DNA from: Chloroflexota bacterium
GTDB taxonomy: Bacteria > Chloroflexota > Dehalococcoidia > Tepidiformales > Tepidiformaceae
Reading direction: 5' to 3'
DNA length: 64,000 nt
Assembly: GCA_026705605.1 (NCBI GenBank)
Contig: JAPPAK010000001.1
Span: forward strand, 558,001 to 622,000
Part shown: one piece after another, positions 42,834-51,192 of the stretch
How positions within the stretch are numbered: the stretch's first letter is position 1
How the letters are laid out: each line of letters starts with the position of its first letter
The notes under the pieces: generated by a model
Told to the model about the DNA's origin: nothing
Databases searched by the model: none
The model's input: the letters and a program-made list of their open reading frames with translations, nothing else
Position numbers and translations under genes: made by a program

Positions 42834-43352
42834 TCAGGTCGCCGCCACCTGCGGGATTCGCACCCGTCCCAGCCGCTGCGCGACCTCCGTGATCCCCACC
42901 GCGAACGTCGCCGGGATCAGCTCGCCCCGCTCGATTGCCTCGATGAACATCGGCAAGATCGTCAGCAGCACGCGGATGCGTACGGACTCGCGCGCGTGCC
43001 ACTCCTCCGAGACCCGCCCCTCGGCCACCATCTCCTCCAGGTCCTTTGGCAGGTAGACCCCGCCCCGGCGTGCGTACGCCATCGTGGCCACGACTGCCAT
43101 CGCTCTCGGGTCTAGGTCGGTGCGGTGGAAGCCGGCGCTCTGGCTGGCCGGAAACCGCTGGATCGCTCCCTGGACATTCTGGTGCAGCGCCTCCGCCTCC
43201 ACGACTGCCCCCGCGATGGCGCCTTCCGGATCCTCCAGCTCCGACGCCAGCAGCACGCCCCCCGCCAGCTCCGCCTCCGCCGCAGCCGTCACGTCCTCAA
43301 TGCTGGCCCCCTCCGCGGAAAGGGACTTCAGGTGGTCGATCAGCGCGCCCAT
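42834..43352 (-). CDS. Unrecognised 172-residue protein
   Basis: The frame starts with ATG at 43352 and is mostly helical: MGALIDHLKSLSAEGASIEDV, then a conserved-looking AEALHQNVQGAIQRFPASQSAGFHRTDLDPRA and a C-terminal amphipathic region. There are no membrane spans or signal peptide, and no cysteines. I do not recognise the family. It lies between the CMD-like gene and the aco-type operon, with a good terminator hairpin upstream of it, so it may begin its own unit. Codon use is normal for the window. Confidence 0.6.
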   Translation of the reverse strand: MGALIDHLKSLSAEGASIEDVTAAAEAELAGGVLLASELEDPEGAIAGAVVEAEALHQNVQGAIQRFPASQSAGFHRTDLDPRAMAVVATMAYARRGGVYLPKDLEEMVAEGRVSEEWHARESVRIRVLLTILPMFIEAIERGELIPATFAVGITEVAQRLGRVRIPQVAAT

Positions 43353-43389
43353 GACCGCCTCCGCGATCGCGTCCTGCTCCTACTGTACA

Positions 43390-43412
43390 GCCGCCGGAAG
43401 GCCCCCGGCGGC
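43390..43412 (-). terminator. Terminator hairpin of the aco-type operon
   Basis: GCCGCCGG at 43390-43397 pairs with CCGGCGGC at 43405-43412 over a 7-base loop, about 10 bases after the lpdA stop in reading direction. A perfect 8-bp GC stem; trailing bases are TGTACAG with little T. Likely end of the E1-E2-E3 operon. Confidence 0.55.
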
Positions 43413-43422
43413 GCCGGAAGGG

Positions 43423-44820
43423 CTAGACGTGCAGCACCCGGTCGTAGGCGTCGAGCACGGACTCGTGCATCGCCTCCGAGATCGTCGGGTGCGGGAACAC
43501 GGTCTCCATCAGCTCCGCTTCGGTCGTCTCCAGGCCCATCGCGACGACGAACCCCTGGATCATCTCCGTCACGTCCGGGCCCACCATGTGCGCCCCGAGC
43601 AGCTCGTCCGTATCGGCGTCGAAGACCGTCTTCACCATGCCTCCGGTGTCGCCCACGGCGATCGCCTTGCCGTTCCCGACCAGTGGGAAGCGCCCGACGC
43701 GCACGTTGAAGCCGGCTTCCTGGGCCGCCGCCTCGGTCAGGCCGACGCTCGCGACCTGTGGGTGGCAGTAGGTGCAGCCGGGGATGCGCCGCCGCTCCAT
43801 CGGCCGCGCCGAGGGAAGCCCTGCGATCCGCTCCACGCAGATCACGCCCTCGTGCATCGCCTTGTGCGCCAGCAGCGGCGGCCCGGCAACGTCGCCGATG
43901 GCGTAGAGCCCCGGCTCGCCCGTCTCCAGCCACTCGTTCACGACAATCGCCCCGCGGTCGACCGTGGCCGCTGTCGCTTCGAGCCCGAGGCCCTCGACGT
44001 TGCCGGTCACGCCCACCGCCAGGATCGCGCGGTCGAAGGTCGCCTCGATCGTGCCGTCCTCGGTCGCGATCGTGGCCGTCACGCTGTTGTCGCCCCTCTC
44101 GAGCGACTCCACCGTAGCGTTCGTGTGCATCGTGATGCCCTGCTTCTCGAACTCCTCGCGGGCGAAGGCCGAAATCTCCTCGTCCTCCACCGGCAGGATG
44201 CGGGGCAGCACCTCCACCACCGTCACCTCCGCCCCGAGCGACCGGTAGAAACTCGCGAACTCCACGCCGATCGCCCCCGACCCGATGACCAACAGCGAGT
44301 CCGGCATCGTCGTCGGCACCATCGCCTCCTTGTACGTCCAGACCAGCTCGCCGTCGGGCTCCAGGCCCGGCAGCGAACGCGGGCGGGCGCCCGTCGCCAC
44401 GATGATGTTGTCGGCGCCCAACTCGGCCACGGTCTCGCCATCCTTCTCGACGACGATCCCGCCTCCGCCAGTCAGCCGTGCTGCCCCGTCGAACACCTGG
44501 ATTTTGTGCTTCCGCATCAGGAACTTGACGCCGCTGTTGAGCTGGCGCGCCACCGACCGCGAGCGGCTCACGACCTTGTCCAGGTCGAACGAAGCCTCCG
44601 CCGTCAGGCCATAGCGCTCCGCGTCCTGCATCTCGCGGTAGAGGTCGGCCGTGTGCAGGAGCGTTTTGGTTGGGATGCAGCCCCAGTTCAGGCAGATGCC
44701 CCCCAGGTGCTCCCGCTCCACGAGCGCCGTCTCCAGCCCAAGCTGGGACGCGCGAATCGCTGCTACGTAGCCGCCCGGGCCGCCGCCCACCACCACGACA
44801 TCGAACGTTGTTTCCGCCAT
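43423..44820 (-). CDS. lpdA: Dihydrolipoyl dehydrogenase (E3)
   Basis: The ATG at 44820 gives 465 residues starting MAETTFDVVVVGGGPGGY. The FAD-binding glycine motif GGGPGG is at 12-17, and the redox disulfide is C43-LNWG-C48. The NAD site is seen as LLVIGSGAIGVEFASF and the C-terminal dimer region has PHPTISEAMHESV with the active-site His. E3 reoxidises the lipoyl group of E2 with NAD+. It is the last gene of an operon with acoX-like and E1/E2 genes, ending at a hairpin. Confidence 0.95.
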   Translation of the reverse strand: MAETTFDVVVVGGGPGGYVAAIRASQLGLETALVEREHLGGICLNWGCIPTKTLLHTADLYREMQDAERYGLTAEASFDLDKVVSRSRSVARQLNSGVKFLMRKHKIQVFDGAARLTGGGGIVVEKDGETVAELGADNIIVATGARPRSLPGLEPDGELVWTYKEAMVPTTMPDSLLVIGSGAIGVEFASFYRSLGAEVTVVEVLPRILPVEDEEISAFAREEFEKQGITMHTNATVESLERGDNSVTATIATEDGTIEATFDRAILAVGVTGNVEGLGLEATAATVDRGAIVVNEWLETGEPGLYAIGDVAGPPLLAHKAMHEGVICVERIAGLPSARPMERRRIPGCTYCHPQVASVGLTEAAAQEAGFNVRVGRFPLVGNGKAIAVGDTGGMVKTVFDADTDELLGAHMVGPDVTEMIQGFVVAMGLETTEAELMETVFPHPTISEAMHESVLDAYDRVLHV

Positions 44821-44831
44821 CGTGCCTCTCC

Positions 44832-46214
44832 CTAGACCAGCAGCCGGAACGGCGCTTCGAGGTAGTCGCGCACCGAGGCCAGGAACTGCGCCGCCGGCGC
44901 CCCGTCGAGCGCGCGGTGGTCCCACGTCAGGCTCAGCGTCATCGCCTTTTGCCGGACGGGACGCTCACCCTCCCAGCGCACGTCGTCGCGCAGCCGGTTC
45001 ACGCCGAGGATGCCTACCTCGGGCGGGTTGAGGATGGGCGTGAACGAGTCCACCCCGAACATCCCCAGCGTCGACACGGTGAACGTGCCGCCCGCCATGT
45101 CGTCGAGCCCGAGCTTCCCTTCGCGCGCCAGCCCCGCCAGGCGCGAGGACTCGAGCGCGATCTCCTTCAGCCCGAGCTGGTCGACGTGCCGCACGACCGG
45201 CACGACCAACCCCTCGTCGAGCGCCACCGCCATGCCCACGTGCACTTCGCCCCGCAGGTTCATCTCTGTGCCGAGGAACTGTGCGTTCATGCGCGGGTGG
45301 TCGAGCAGCGCCTTGGCTGCTGCCTTCATCACGATGTCCGTGTAGGAGGGGCGCACGCTGTCGCCCGCCCACTCCTCGATGAGCTGGCTGCGCAGCTTCA
45401 CGCAGTCGTCCATGGCGACGTCCATGTCCATGGTCAACTGCGCCGTCTCCTGCAGGCTCGCGTACATGCGCTCGGCGATGACCTTGCGCATGCCCCGCAC
45501 CGCCATCACTTCGTCCTCGCGCGCCGCCGCCGGAGCAGCCGCTGCTGCGGGGGCAGCAGCGGGCGCGCCGCCCGCTGCCGCCGCCTCAACGTCTTCCTTC
45601 GTGATGCGACCGCCGGGGCCGGTCCCCGTCACCGTCGACAGGTCGACGCCCAGCGCCTCCGCGCGCTTCCGCGCCAGCGGCGAGGCCGGCGCCGGGGCGC
45701 CTGCGGGGGCAGCCGCGGGTGCGGCTGCTGCCGCTTCGTGTGCGGTGCGCACATCGTCTTCCGTCACGCGCCCGCGGGGACCCGTCGCCGTAACCGTGGA
45801 GAGGTCTACGCCCAGCTCTTTCGCAAGCCGCCGTGCGGCCGGCGAGGCCGGCACGCGCTCGCCCTCGGCTCGCGCCGGGGCGGCGGGAGCTGCAGCCGCT
45901 GTTGCTGCAGGCTCTGCCTCGGCGGGAGCGGCTGCCGGGGCGTCTCCCGCGCCTGGAAGGACATCGGGAATCTCCTCGCCTGCGGCGTAGATCCAGCCTA
46001 CGACCGCTCCCGGATCGACGGTGGCCTCGGCCGGCACCAGGTGTCGCACGATGCCCGCGGCTTCCGCCTCGACCTCCATCTCGACCTTCTCGGTTTCGAG
46101 CCGGTAGAGGTCCTCGCCGAGCTTCACCTCGCCGCCGTCGGGGATGTGCCACTCGGCTACGGTTCCCTCCGTCATCGTCATGCCGAGCTTCATCATGTAA
46201 ATCTCGGTTGGCAT
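44832..46214 (-). CDS. acoC: Dihydrolipoyl acyltransferase E2 with two E3-binding domains
   Basis: The 460-residue protein has a lipoyl domain with the lysine K43 in ETEKVEME, then two peripheral-subunit-binding domains at about 122-156 (RLAKELGVDLSTVTATGPRGRVTEDDV) and 176-210 (a near copy), separated by Ala/Pro linkers. The catalytic domain ends with WDHRALDG, the His-Asp pair at H433 and D437. It transfers acyl from E1 to CoA. Two tandem binding domains are unusual; one is normal. The E1 and acoX genes upstream and lpdA downstream suggest an acetoin-dehydrogenase type complex, but pyruvate cannot be excluded. Confidence 0.88.
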   Translation of the reverse strand: MPTEIYMMKLGMTMTEGTVAEWHIPDGGEVKLGEDLYRLETEKVEMEVEAEAAGIVRHLVPAEATVDPGAVVGWIYAAGEEIPDVLPGAGDAPAAAPAEAEPAATAAAAPAAPARAEGERVPASPAARRLAKELGVDLSTVTATGPRGRVTEDDVRTAHEAAAAAPAAAPAGAPAPASPLARKRAEALGVDLSTVTGTGPGGRITKEDVEAAAAGGAPAAAPAAAAAPAAAREDEVMAVRGMRKVIAERMYASLQETAQLTMDMDVAMDDCVKLRSQLIEEWAGDSVRPSYTDIVMKAAAKALLDHPRMNAQFLGTEMNLRGEVHVGMAVALDEGLVVPVVRHVDQLGLKEIALESSRLAGLAREGKLGLDDMAGGTFTVSTLGMFGVDSFTPILNPPEVGILGVNRLRDDVRWEGERPVRQKAMTLSLTWDHRALDGAPAAQFLASVRDYLEAPFRLLV

Positions 46215-46215
46215 C

Positions 46216-47262
46216 TCATCCCCCGTCCTGTTGGAGTTGCTGTTCCTCTGGCGAGCCGCCGGCCGCCTCGTCTTTGCGATACAAACCCACGCACGCTGCG
46301 TACTCCAGCGTCGCGTGGACGTCGATCACCCAGGGACCATCCCGGGCTACTCGGAGTGTAGCCGCTTGCCCCGGTTTCAACACACGCTCGCGTTCGCCGT
46401 CGAACGCGAGCACCCCTGGTCCCGTCACGGTGACCGGTTCCCCGAGCGGGAGTCGTGCGTGTGAACGCACGGCGATGGGTTCGTACAGCCCCGGCGCGAT
46501 CGGCGCGAGCAGGGACACGCCCCCCTCGCCCGGCCCCAGCCGCAGGTGCAACGCCTCGTCCTCGTCCGGAGTCAACGGCGCCAGCAGGCCCCCGATGGAG
46601 GTGATCCCCACCGCCGACGGCTCCGCTCTCGTGACGACCGCCTCCCGCAGGCGCTCCCCGCCCCAGATCGCGCGCGATCCCACGAACCGGTCCGCCGCCA
46701 GCACGGCGTCGACCAGGGCGATGTCGTCGCGCTCACCGTCGATCTCGACGTGTACGGCCTTGACCTGCCTCGCGACCCGCTCCAGCGGCACCTGGCCGCT
46801 CGCCACCAGCCCCGCCGCCGAACCCGCCACCGTCGCCTCCACCATCGTCGGGAAGACGTTGTTGGTGCCCGTCGAGACGGGCACGATCGGTGCGTCGGGC
46901 CAGCCGAGTGCGAAGGCCCGGTTCGTGCCGTCGCCCCCGAGCGTGATGACCGCCCCGCAGCCCTCCGCCCGCAACGACTCCGCCGCGCGGATGGTGTCGA
47001 GCGTGCTCGCTGTGTGCGTCGCCTCAACCGCAACGAAAGTGGCCTCGGCGCCGAACTCCTCGGCCGCCGCTGCCGTGATCCCGTGCGTGTCGGGCATGTA
47101 GCGGAAGTCGCGCACCCCGCTCGCGAGCGCGCCTACGATGGCGCGCCGCACGATCGCGCGCTTCTCCTGGTTGTCGAAAACCGACGCGCGCGCAACGAGG
47201 CGGCGGATGTCCTTCCCCGAAGCGGGGTTGGCGGCGATCCCGAGCGGGCGCGAGGCGGTCAG
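46216..47262 (-). CDS. acoX: AcoX-like protein (NAD kinase family)
   Basis: Conserved residues GIAANPASGKDIRRLVARAS lie upstream of the first ATG/GTG/TTG, so a start at the CTG at 47262, two bases after the E1 beta stop, is proposed, giving 348 residues; the nearest usual start is GTG at 47151 (311 residues) and would cut away that motif. The core has VITLGGDGTNRAF and VPVSTGTNNVFPT, the ATP-NAD kinase-like motifs. AcoX is found with acetoin dehydrogenase genes and its function is unsettled. This is the main reason to favour acetoin over pyruvate for the complex. A start-codon oddity is likely rather than a frameshift. Confidence 0.72.
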   Translation of the reverse strand: MTASRPLGIAANPASGKDIRRLVARASVFDNQEKRAIVRRAIVGALASGVRDFRYMPDTHGITAAAAEEFGAEATFVAVEATHTASTLDTIRAAESLRAEGCGAVITLGGDGTNRAFALGWPDAPIVPVSTGTNNVFPTMVEATVAGSAAGLVASGQVPLERVARQVKAVHVEIDGERDDIALVDAVLAADRFVGSRAIWGGERLREAVVTRAEPSAVGITSIGGLLAPLTPDEDEALHLRLGPGEGGVSLLAPIAPGLYEPIAVRSHARLPLGEPVTVTGPGVLAFDGERERVLKPGQAATLRVARDGPWVIDVHATLEYAACVGLYRKDEAAGGSPEEQQLQQDGG

Positions 47263-47264
47263 GG

Positions 47265-48269
47265 CTACCCCGTCCCGAGGATGCGACGCGCCTCGGCCGC
47301 GATATGCTCGGCGTTCGGCACGTACGTCTGCTCCAGCACGGGGCTGAACGGCACGGGCGAGAACGGCGCCGCCACGCGGCCCACGGGCGCATCGAGGTAG
47401 TCGAACGCCAGCTCCGCGATCTGGGCCGCGATCTCCGCACCGACGCCGCCGAAGCGGACCGCCTCGTGCACGACGAGCGCGTTATGCGTCTTCGAGACCG
47501 AGTTGATGATCGTGTCCGTGTCGAGCGGCTGCAGCCACAGCGGGTCGATGACCTCGACGCTGATGCCTTCGCCCTCGAGGATATCCGCGGCCTTCGTGGC
47601 CTCGTGGATCATCCGCCCGTGGGCCACGACGGTGAGGTTGTCGCCCTCGCGCAGTACGTTCGCCTTCCCGATGGGAAGCGTGTACGGCTCCTCCGGTACC
47701 TCGCCCGGCAGCGCCATCAGGCCCTTGCACATCACGACGAACACCGGGTTCGGCTCGCGCGCGGCGGTGATGATCGCGCCCTTCACGTCGTAGGCCGTCG
47801 CCGGCATTACCACCTTCAGGCCCGGCGTGTGGCAGAGCCACGCCTCCAGGCTCTGGGAATGCTGCGCGGCCAGGTTCATGCCCGCGCCCGACATCGTCAG
47901 GACGGTCACCGGCAGCGTCGCCTTGCCGCCGAACATGTACCGCATCTTCGCGAGCTGGTTGACGATCTCGTCCATGCACTCGCCGATGAAGTCCATGAAC
48001 ATAATGTCCACGATTGGCTTGAGGCCCGTGGCCCCGGCCCCCACCGCCAGCCCGATGATGCCGGACTCGCTGATGGGCGTGTCGATCACGCGGTCCGGCC
48101 CGAACTCGTCGAGCAGGCCGCGGTAGATGCCGAACACGCTGCCCGCGCCGGCGACGTCCTCGCCGGCCATGAACGCCAGCGGTTCCTCCTGGAGCGCCTG
48201 GCGGACGCCCTCCGTGATCGCGAGGGTGTAAACGAGTTGCCGCCCGGCGGGCGCTTCTGCTGCGGTCAT
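47265..48269 (-). CDS. acoB: 2-oxoacid/acetoin dehydrogenase E1 component, beta subunit
   Basis: The 334-residue protein has the transketolase-like pyrimidine-binding domain with FMAGEDVAGAGSVFGIYRGL, DTPISESGIIGLAVGAG and PIVDIMFMDFIGECMDEI, and the C-terminal domain with NALVVHEAVRFGGVGAEIAAQI. Together with the alpha subunit it binds thiamine diphosphate. It lies 10 bases after acoA and 2 bases before acoX in translation order. Which 2-oxoacid or acetoin is used cannot be told from sequence alone. Confidence 0.9.
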   Translation of the reverse strand: MTAAEAPAGRQLVYTLAITEGVRQALQEEPLAFMAGEDVAGAGSVFGIYRGLLDEFGPDRVIDTPISESGIIGLAVGAGATGLKPIVDIMFMDFIGECMDEIVNQLAKMRYMFGGKATLPVTVLTMSGAGMNLAAQHSQSLEAWLCHTPGLKVVMPATAYDVKGAIITAAREPNPVFVVMCKGLMALPGEVPEEPYTLPIGKANVLREGDNLTVVAHGRMIHEATKAADILEGEGISVEVIDPLWLQPLDTDTIINSVSKTHNALVVHEAVRFGGVGAEIAAQIAELAFDYLDAPVGRVAAPFSPVPFSPVLEQTYVPNAEHIAAEARRILGTG

Positions 48270-48279
48270 TGGTTCGCTC

Positions 48280-49299
48280 CTAACTCGCCGCCGTGGGCGT
48301 GTAGACGTCGTTGAGCAGGTTCGCCGGGTCCGGCAGGGGGCTGTTCTCGGCGAATTCGATCGACTCGGTGATGTCGGCCATGACTGCGTCGTGCACGGCC
48401 TGGATCTCCTCCGCGGTCATCACGCCCATCTCGACCATGCGCTGCTCGTGCTGCGGGATCGGGTCACGGGCGCGCCACTCTTCGAGCTCCTCGTCGGTGC
48501 GGTAGTGCAGACCGATGCCGCGCAGGCCCACGTGGTCGACGAAGCGGTAGGTCTTGCACTCCACCAGCGTGGGGCCGCCACCCGAGCGGGCGCGTTCGAT
48601 CGCCTCGCCGGCGGCTTCCCAGACTGCAATCGCGTCCATGCCGTCGCAGATGACGCCCGGCATGCCGTACCCGGCGGCGCGGTCGGCGACGTCACTGATC
48701 GCCTGGTGCTCCGCCTGTGGCGTGAACTCGCCGTAACCGTTGTTCTCGCAGACGAACACCACCGGCAGCTTCCAGATGGCCGCCATGTTCGCCGCCTCGT
48801 GGAAGGCGCCCTCGTTCGTCGCGCCGTCGCCGAAGAAGGGGACGGCCACGTTCATGGAGTCGCGACCTTCCATCCGGGCGAGGTACTTGTTCGAGAAGGC
48901 CGCGCCCACGGCGATGGGCGGCCCCGCCGCCACGATGCCGTTCGCGCCGAGCATGCCCGCATCCACGTTCGAGATGTGCATGCTGCCGCCGCGGCCCTTG
49001 TTGTAGCCGGTCTCCCGGCCGTACAGCTCCGCGTACATCTTCTTGAACTCGCCGCCCTTGGCCACCAGGTGCCCGTGGCCGCGATGCGTGCTCGTGATCT
49101 GGTCCTGGTCGCTGAGGTGCACCATCACACCCGATGCGACGGCTTCCTCGCCGATGTACAGGTGCAGCGCCCCCGGCGACTTGCCCTGTTCCATCAGCTT
49201 GCCCGCCTCTTCCTCGAAGTGGCGAATTCGCACCATCCGGAGATGCAGGTCCTTCAGGACCTCTTCGCTTGGTTCCATTGCCTGGCTGCTGTTGGCCAC
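48280..49299 (-). CDS. acoA: 2-oxoacid/acetoin dehydrogenase E1 component, alpha subunit
   Basis: I choose the GTG at 49299, five bases after a GGAGG, giving MANSSQAMEPSEEVLKDLHLR and 339 residues. The thiamine diphosphate motif GDGATNEGAFHEAANMA through CENNGYG is clear, and the phosphorylation-loop-like region RYRTDEELEEW follows. The protein is the size of AcoA-type subunits. It is the promoter-proximal gene of the operon, with a predicted promoter at 49358-49386 and a palindrome further upstream. Confidence 0.88.
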   Translation of the reverse strand: MANSSQAMEPSEEVLKDLHLRMVRIRHFEEEAGKLMEQGKSPGALHLYIGEEAVASGVMVHLSDQDQITSTHRGHGHLVAKGGEFKKMYAELYGRETGYNKGRGGSMHISNVDAGMLGANGIVAAGPPIAVGAAFSNKYLARMEGRDSMNVAVPFFGDGATNEGAFHEAANMAAIWKLPVVFVCENNGYGEFTPQAEHQAISDVADRAAGYGMPGVICDGMDAIAVWEAAGEAIERARSGGGPTLVECKTYRFVDHVGLRGIGLHYRTDEELEEWRARDPIPQHEQRMVEMGVMTAEEIQAVHDAVMADITESIEFAENSPLPDPANLLNDVYTPTAAS

Positions 49300-49357
49300 G
49301 GCATCCTCCGCGCACAGTGGGATAGGGACGCCGTCGCGGGCGTCCGAGCGCCCGAGC

Positions 49358-49386
49358 ATCGTACAGGACCACTCCGACTCGACAAA
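49358..49386 (-). promoter_or_regulatory. Candidate promoter of the aco-type operon
   Basis: On the minus strand TTTGTC (49381-49386) and TACGAT (49358-49363) are spaced by 17 bases. The expected transcript would begin about 50 bases before the acoA GTG. Confidence 0.5.
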
Positions 49387-49419
49387 GGCGCGGCGCCCCT
49401 TCGCGCCTGCACTTTCGTA

Positions 49420-49451
49420 GCAGTGCGCGACTCTCTAGAATCGCGCACTGC
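49420..49451. promoter_or_regulatory. Perfect 11-bp inverted repeat in the aco/SDR divergent gap
   Basis: GCAGTGCGCGA at 49420-49430 and TCGCGCACTGC at 49441-49451 are exact reverse complements with a 10-base spacer. The spacer contains the first bases of TAGAAT (49436-49441), a possible -10 for the SDR gene at 49517; it lies 34 bases upstream of the aco -35. It fits an operator for a dimeric regulator. Confidence 0.6.
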
Positions 49452-49516
49452 CAAACAGGCGGCCGCGGCCCTGGATCCGCCCGGTCGCACCCAATACAAG
49501 GGAGGTTCCCCACACC

Positions 49517-50314
49517 ATGGATCTTGGACTGCAAGGCAAGAAAGCCCTCGTCACGGCTGCCAGCCAGGGCATCGGCAACTTCATCGCCAACACCCTCGCC
49601 GCCGAAGGCGCCGATGTCGCCATCTGCGCCCGCACCGCGGAGCGGGTTGATGCCGCCGTCGAAGGGCTCAAGTCTCACGGCACCAACGTCTGCGGCGCCG
49701 CCTGCGACGTCGGCGACGGCGACGCCCTCAAGGCCTGGGTCGAGGCCAGCGCCGCCGAGCTCGGCGGGATCGACATCTACGTCAGCAACGCCTCCGCCGG
49801 TGGCGGCGGCTCGCTCTGGAACGAGCACTTCGCCATCGACATGATGGGCACCGTCAACGGCGTCGACGCCGCCCTGCCGTTCCTCACCGAGTCCGAGGCC
49901 GCCAGCGTGGTCGTGATCAGCACGTCCGCTGCCGTCGAGGCCTTCCCGCCGCCGCCCGCGACCTCCGCCGGCGCCTACGGCGCCATGAAGGCCGCCCTGC
50001 TGAACTACGCGTCCTTCGCCGCTCAGCAGCACGCGCCCGCAGGCATCCGCTTCAACGTCGTCTCGCCCGGCCCCACCTACTTCGAGGGTGGTCCCTGGCA
50101 CAACATCGAGCAGGCTATGCCGCCGTTCTTCGAGATGATCGCAAACGGCATTCCCCTGCGCAGCAAGAGCAAGCCCGACACCCTCGCCGGCCAGATGGGC
50201 AGCGGCGAAGAGGTGGCGAACGTCGCTGCCTTCCTCGCCAGCCCGGCTTCCAGCCACACCACCGGCGTTAACGTTGTCGTCGACGGCGGCTTCACCCGCC
50301 GCGTCGCCTTCTAG
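49517..50314 (+). CDS. Short-chain dehydrogenase/reductase
   Basis: The 265-residue protein has the cofactor motif TAASQGIG at 13-20 (a variant of TGxxxGIG), NAS at 91-93, a catalytic Ser around 135-137, and Y154-xxx-K158. It uses NAD(P)(H) to oxidise or reduce an alcohol or ketone. The C-terminal half carries VVVDGGFTRR, the family's conserved end. It is divergent from the aco-type operon, with a shared regulatory palindrome. The substrate is not evident; an acetoin/diacetyl link is only speculation from position. Confidence 0.87.
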   Translation: MDLGLQGKKALVTAASQGIGNFIANTLAAEGADVAICARTAERVDAAVEGLKSHGTNVCGAACDVGDGDALKAWVEASAAELGGIDIYVSNASAGGGGSLWNEHFAIDMMGTVNGVDAALPFLTESEAASVVVISTSAAVEAFPPPPATSAGAYGAMKAALLNYASFAAQQHAPAGIRFNVVSPGPTYFEGGPWHNIEQAMPPFFEMIANGIPLRSKSKPDTLAGQMGSGEEVANVAAFLASPASSHTTGVNVVVDGGFTRRVAF

Positions 50315-50328
50315 TTCACGTACAGCGG

Positions 50329-50362
50329 GAGTCCCGCGCCGGCACACTCCGGCGCGGGACTC
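50329..50362 (+). terminator. Intrinsic terminator after the SDR gene
   Basis: GAGTCCCGCGCCGG (50329-50342) and CCGGCGCGGGACTC (50349-50362) form a perfect 14-bp stem with a CACACT loop, followed by TTCGTGCTT. This is the clearest terminator in the window. Confidence 0.82.
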
Positions 50363-50400
50363 TTCGTGCTTCGCCGCGCACATCCCGCAGGGAGGCTGCC

Positions 50401-51180
50401 ATGCCGAGAATCGACGCCTACCTCATCGCGGGTGGCAAGTGGCACGACATTAACTTCGCCCGCCTCGAGGTTCTCAAGCTCCTCCACGAGGATGACGACG
50501 TGCGCGTCCGCGTCGGCGAGGACTACAGCAACACCGAGGCCATCGCCGCCGCCGACTTCCTCATCAGCTACACCTGCGACGTGTATCCCACCGTTGAGCA
50601 GCAGGAGGTCGTGCGCGACTTCGTCGCGAGCGGCAAGCGCTGGTTCGCCCTCCACGGCACCAACTCCGTCATGGACTTCCAGGCCGACGGCGTCCATTGC
50701 CCGCGCGACTACCCCATCCTCATGGAGACGCTCGGCAGCCAGTTCCTGGCTCATCCGGCCATCGAGCCCTACCCCATCACCGTGAGCGAGTCCGCAAAGG
50801 ACCATCCCCTCGTAGCCGGCATCGAGCCCTGGCAGTGCGAGGACGAGCTCTACCTTTGCGAGTACCACGGCGACATCATCCCCCTCATGGAGACGCGTTT
50901 CGCCGGAGACAGCGGCGCCGGGTTCTTCGAGCACGACTGGCCGAACGACGAGCCCCGCCTCGTGATGTACCTCCACCCCGTGGGTGAGGGCGAGGTCCTC
51001 TACTTCACGCCTGGCCACCGCCGCTCGAAGTACGACATGCAGGATCCCCCGCTGAGCGTCCCCGAATGGCCCGTTCCCGAACTGGGCGCGTGGACTGAGC
51101 CCACCTACTACGAGATCCTCCGCCGCGGCATCGAGTGGGCGAAGGAGCCCACCCGCGCCGCCGCTGCGGCCGCCGGCTAG
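50401..51180 (+). CDS. ThuA-domain protein
   Basis: The 259-residue protein fits the ThuA/trehalose-utilisation-like fold (class I glutamine-amidotransferase-like): KWHDINFARLEVLKLL, the ADFLISYTCDVYPTVEQQEV strand, GKRWFALHGTNSVMDFQ and EDELYLCEYHGDIIPLMETRF, with LVMYLHPVGEGEVLYFTPGHRRSK at the end. Some ThuA proteins act on sugars or 3-keto-glycosides; the substrate here is not known. It follows the SDR terminator and converges on an acyl-CoA dehydrogenase-family gene with a 12-base gap. Confidence 0.78.
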   Translation: MPRIDAYLIAGGKWHDINFARLEVLKLLHEDDDVRVRVGEDYSNTEAIAAADFLISYTCDVYPTVEQQEVVRDFVASGKRWFALHGTNSVMDFQADGVHCPRDYPILMETLGSQFLAHPAIEPYPITVSESAKDHPLVAGIEPWQCEDELYLCEYHGDIIPLMETRFAGDSGAGFFEHDWPNDEPRLVMYLHPVGEGEVLYFTPGHRRSKYDMQDPPLSVPEWPVPELGAWTEPTYYEILRRGIEWAKEPTRAAAAAAG

Positions 51181-51192
51181 GCGCGGCGCTCC

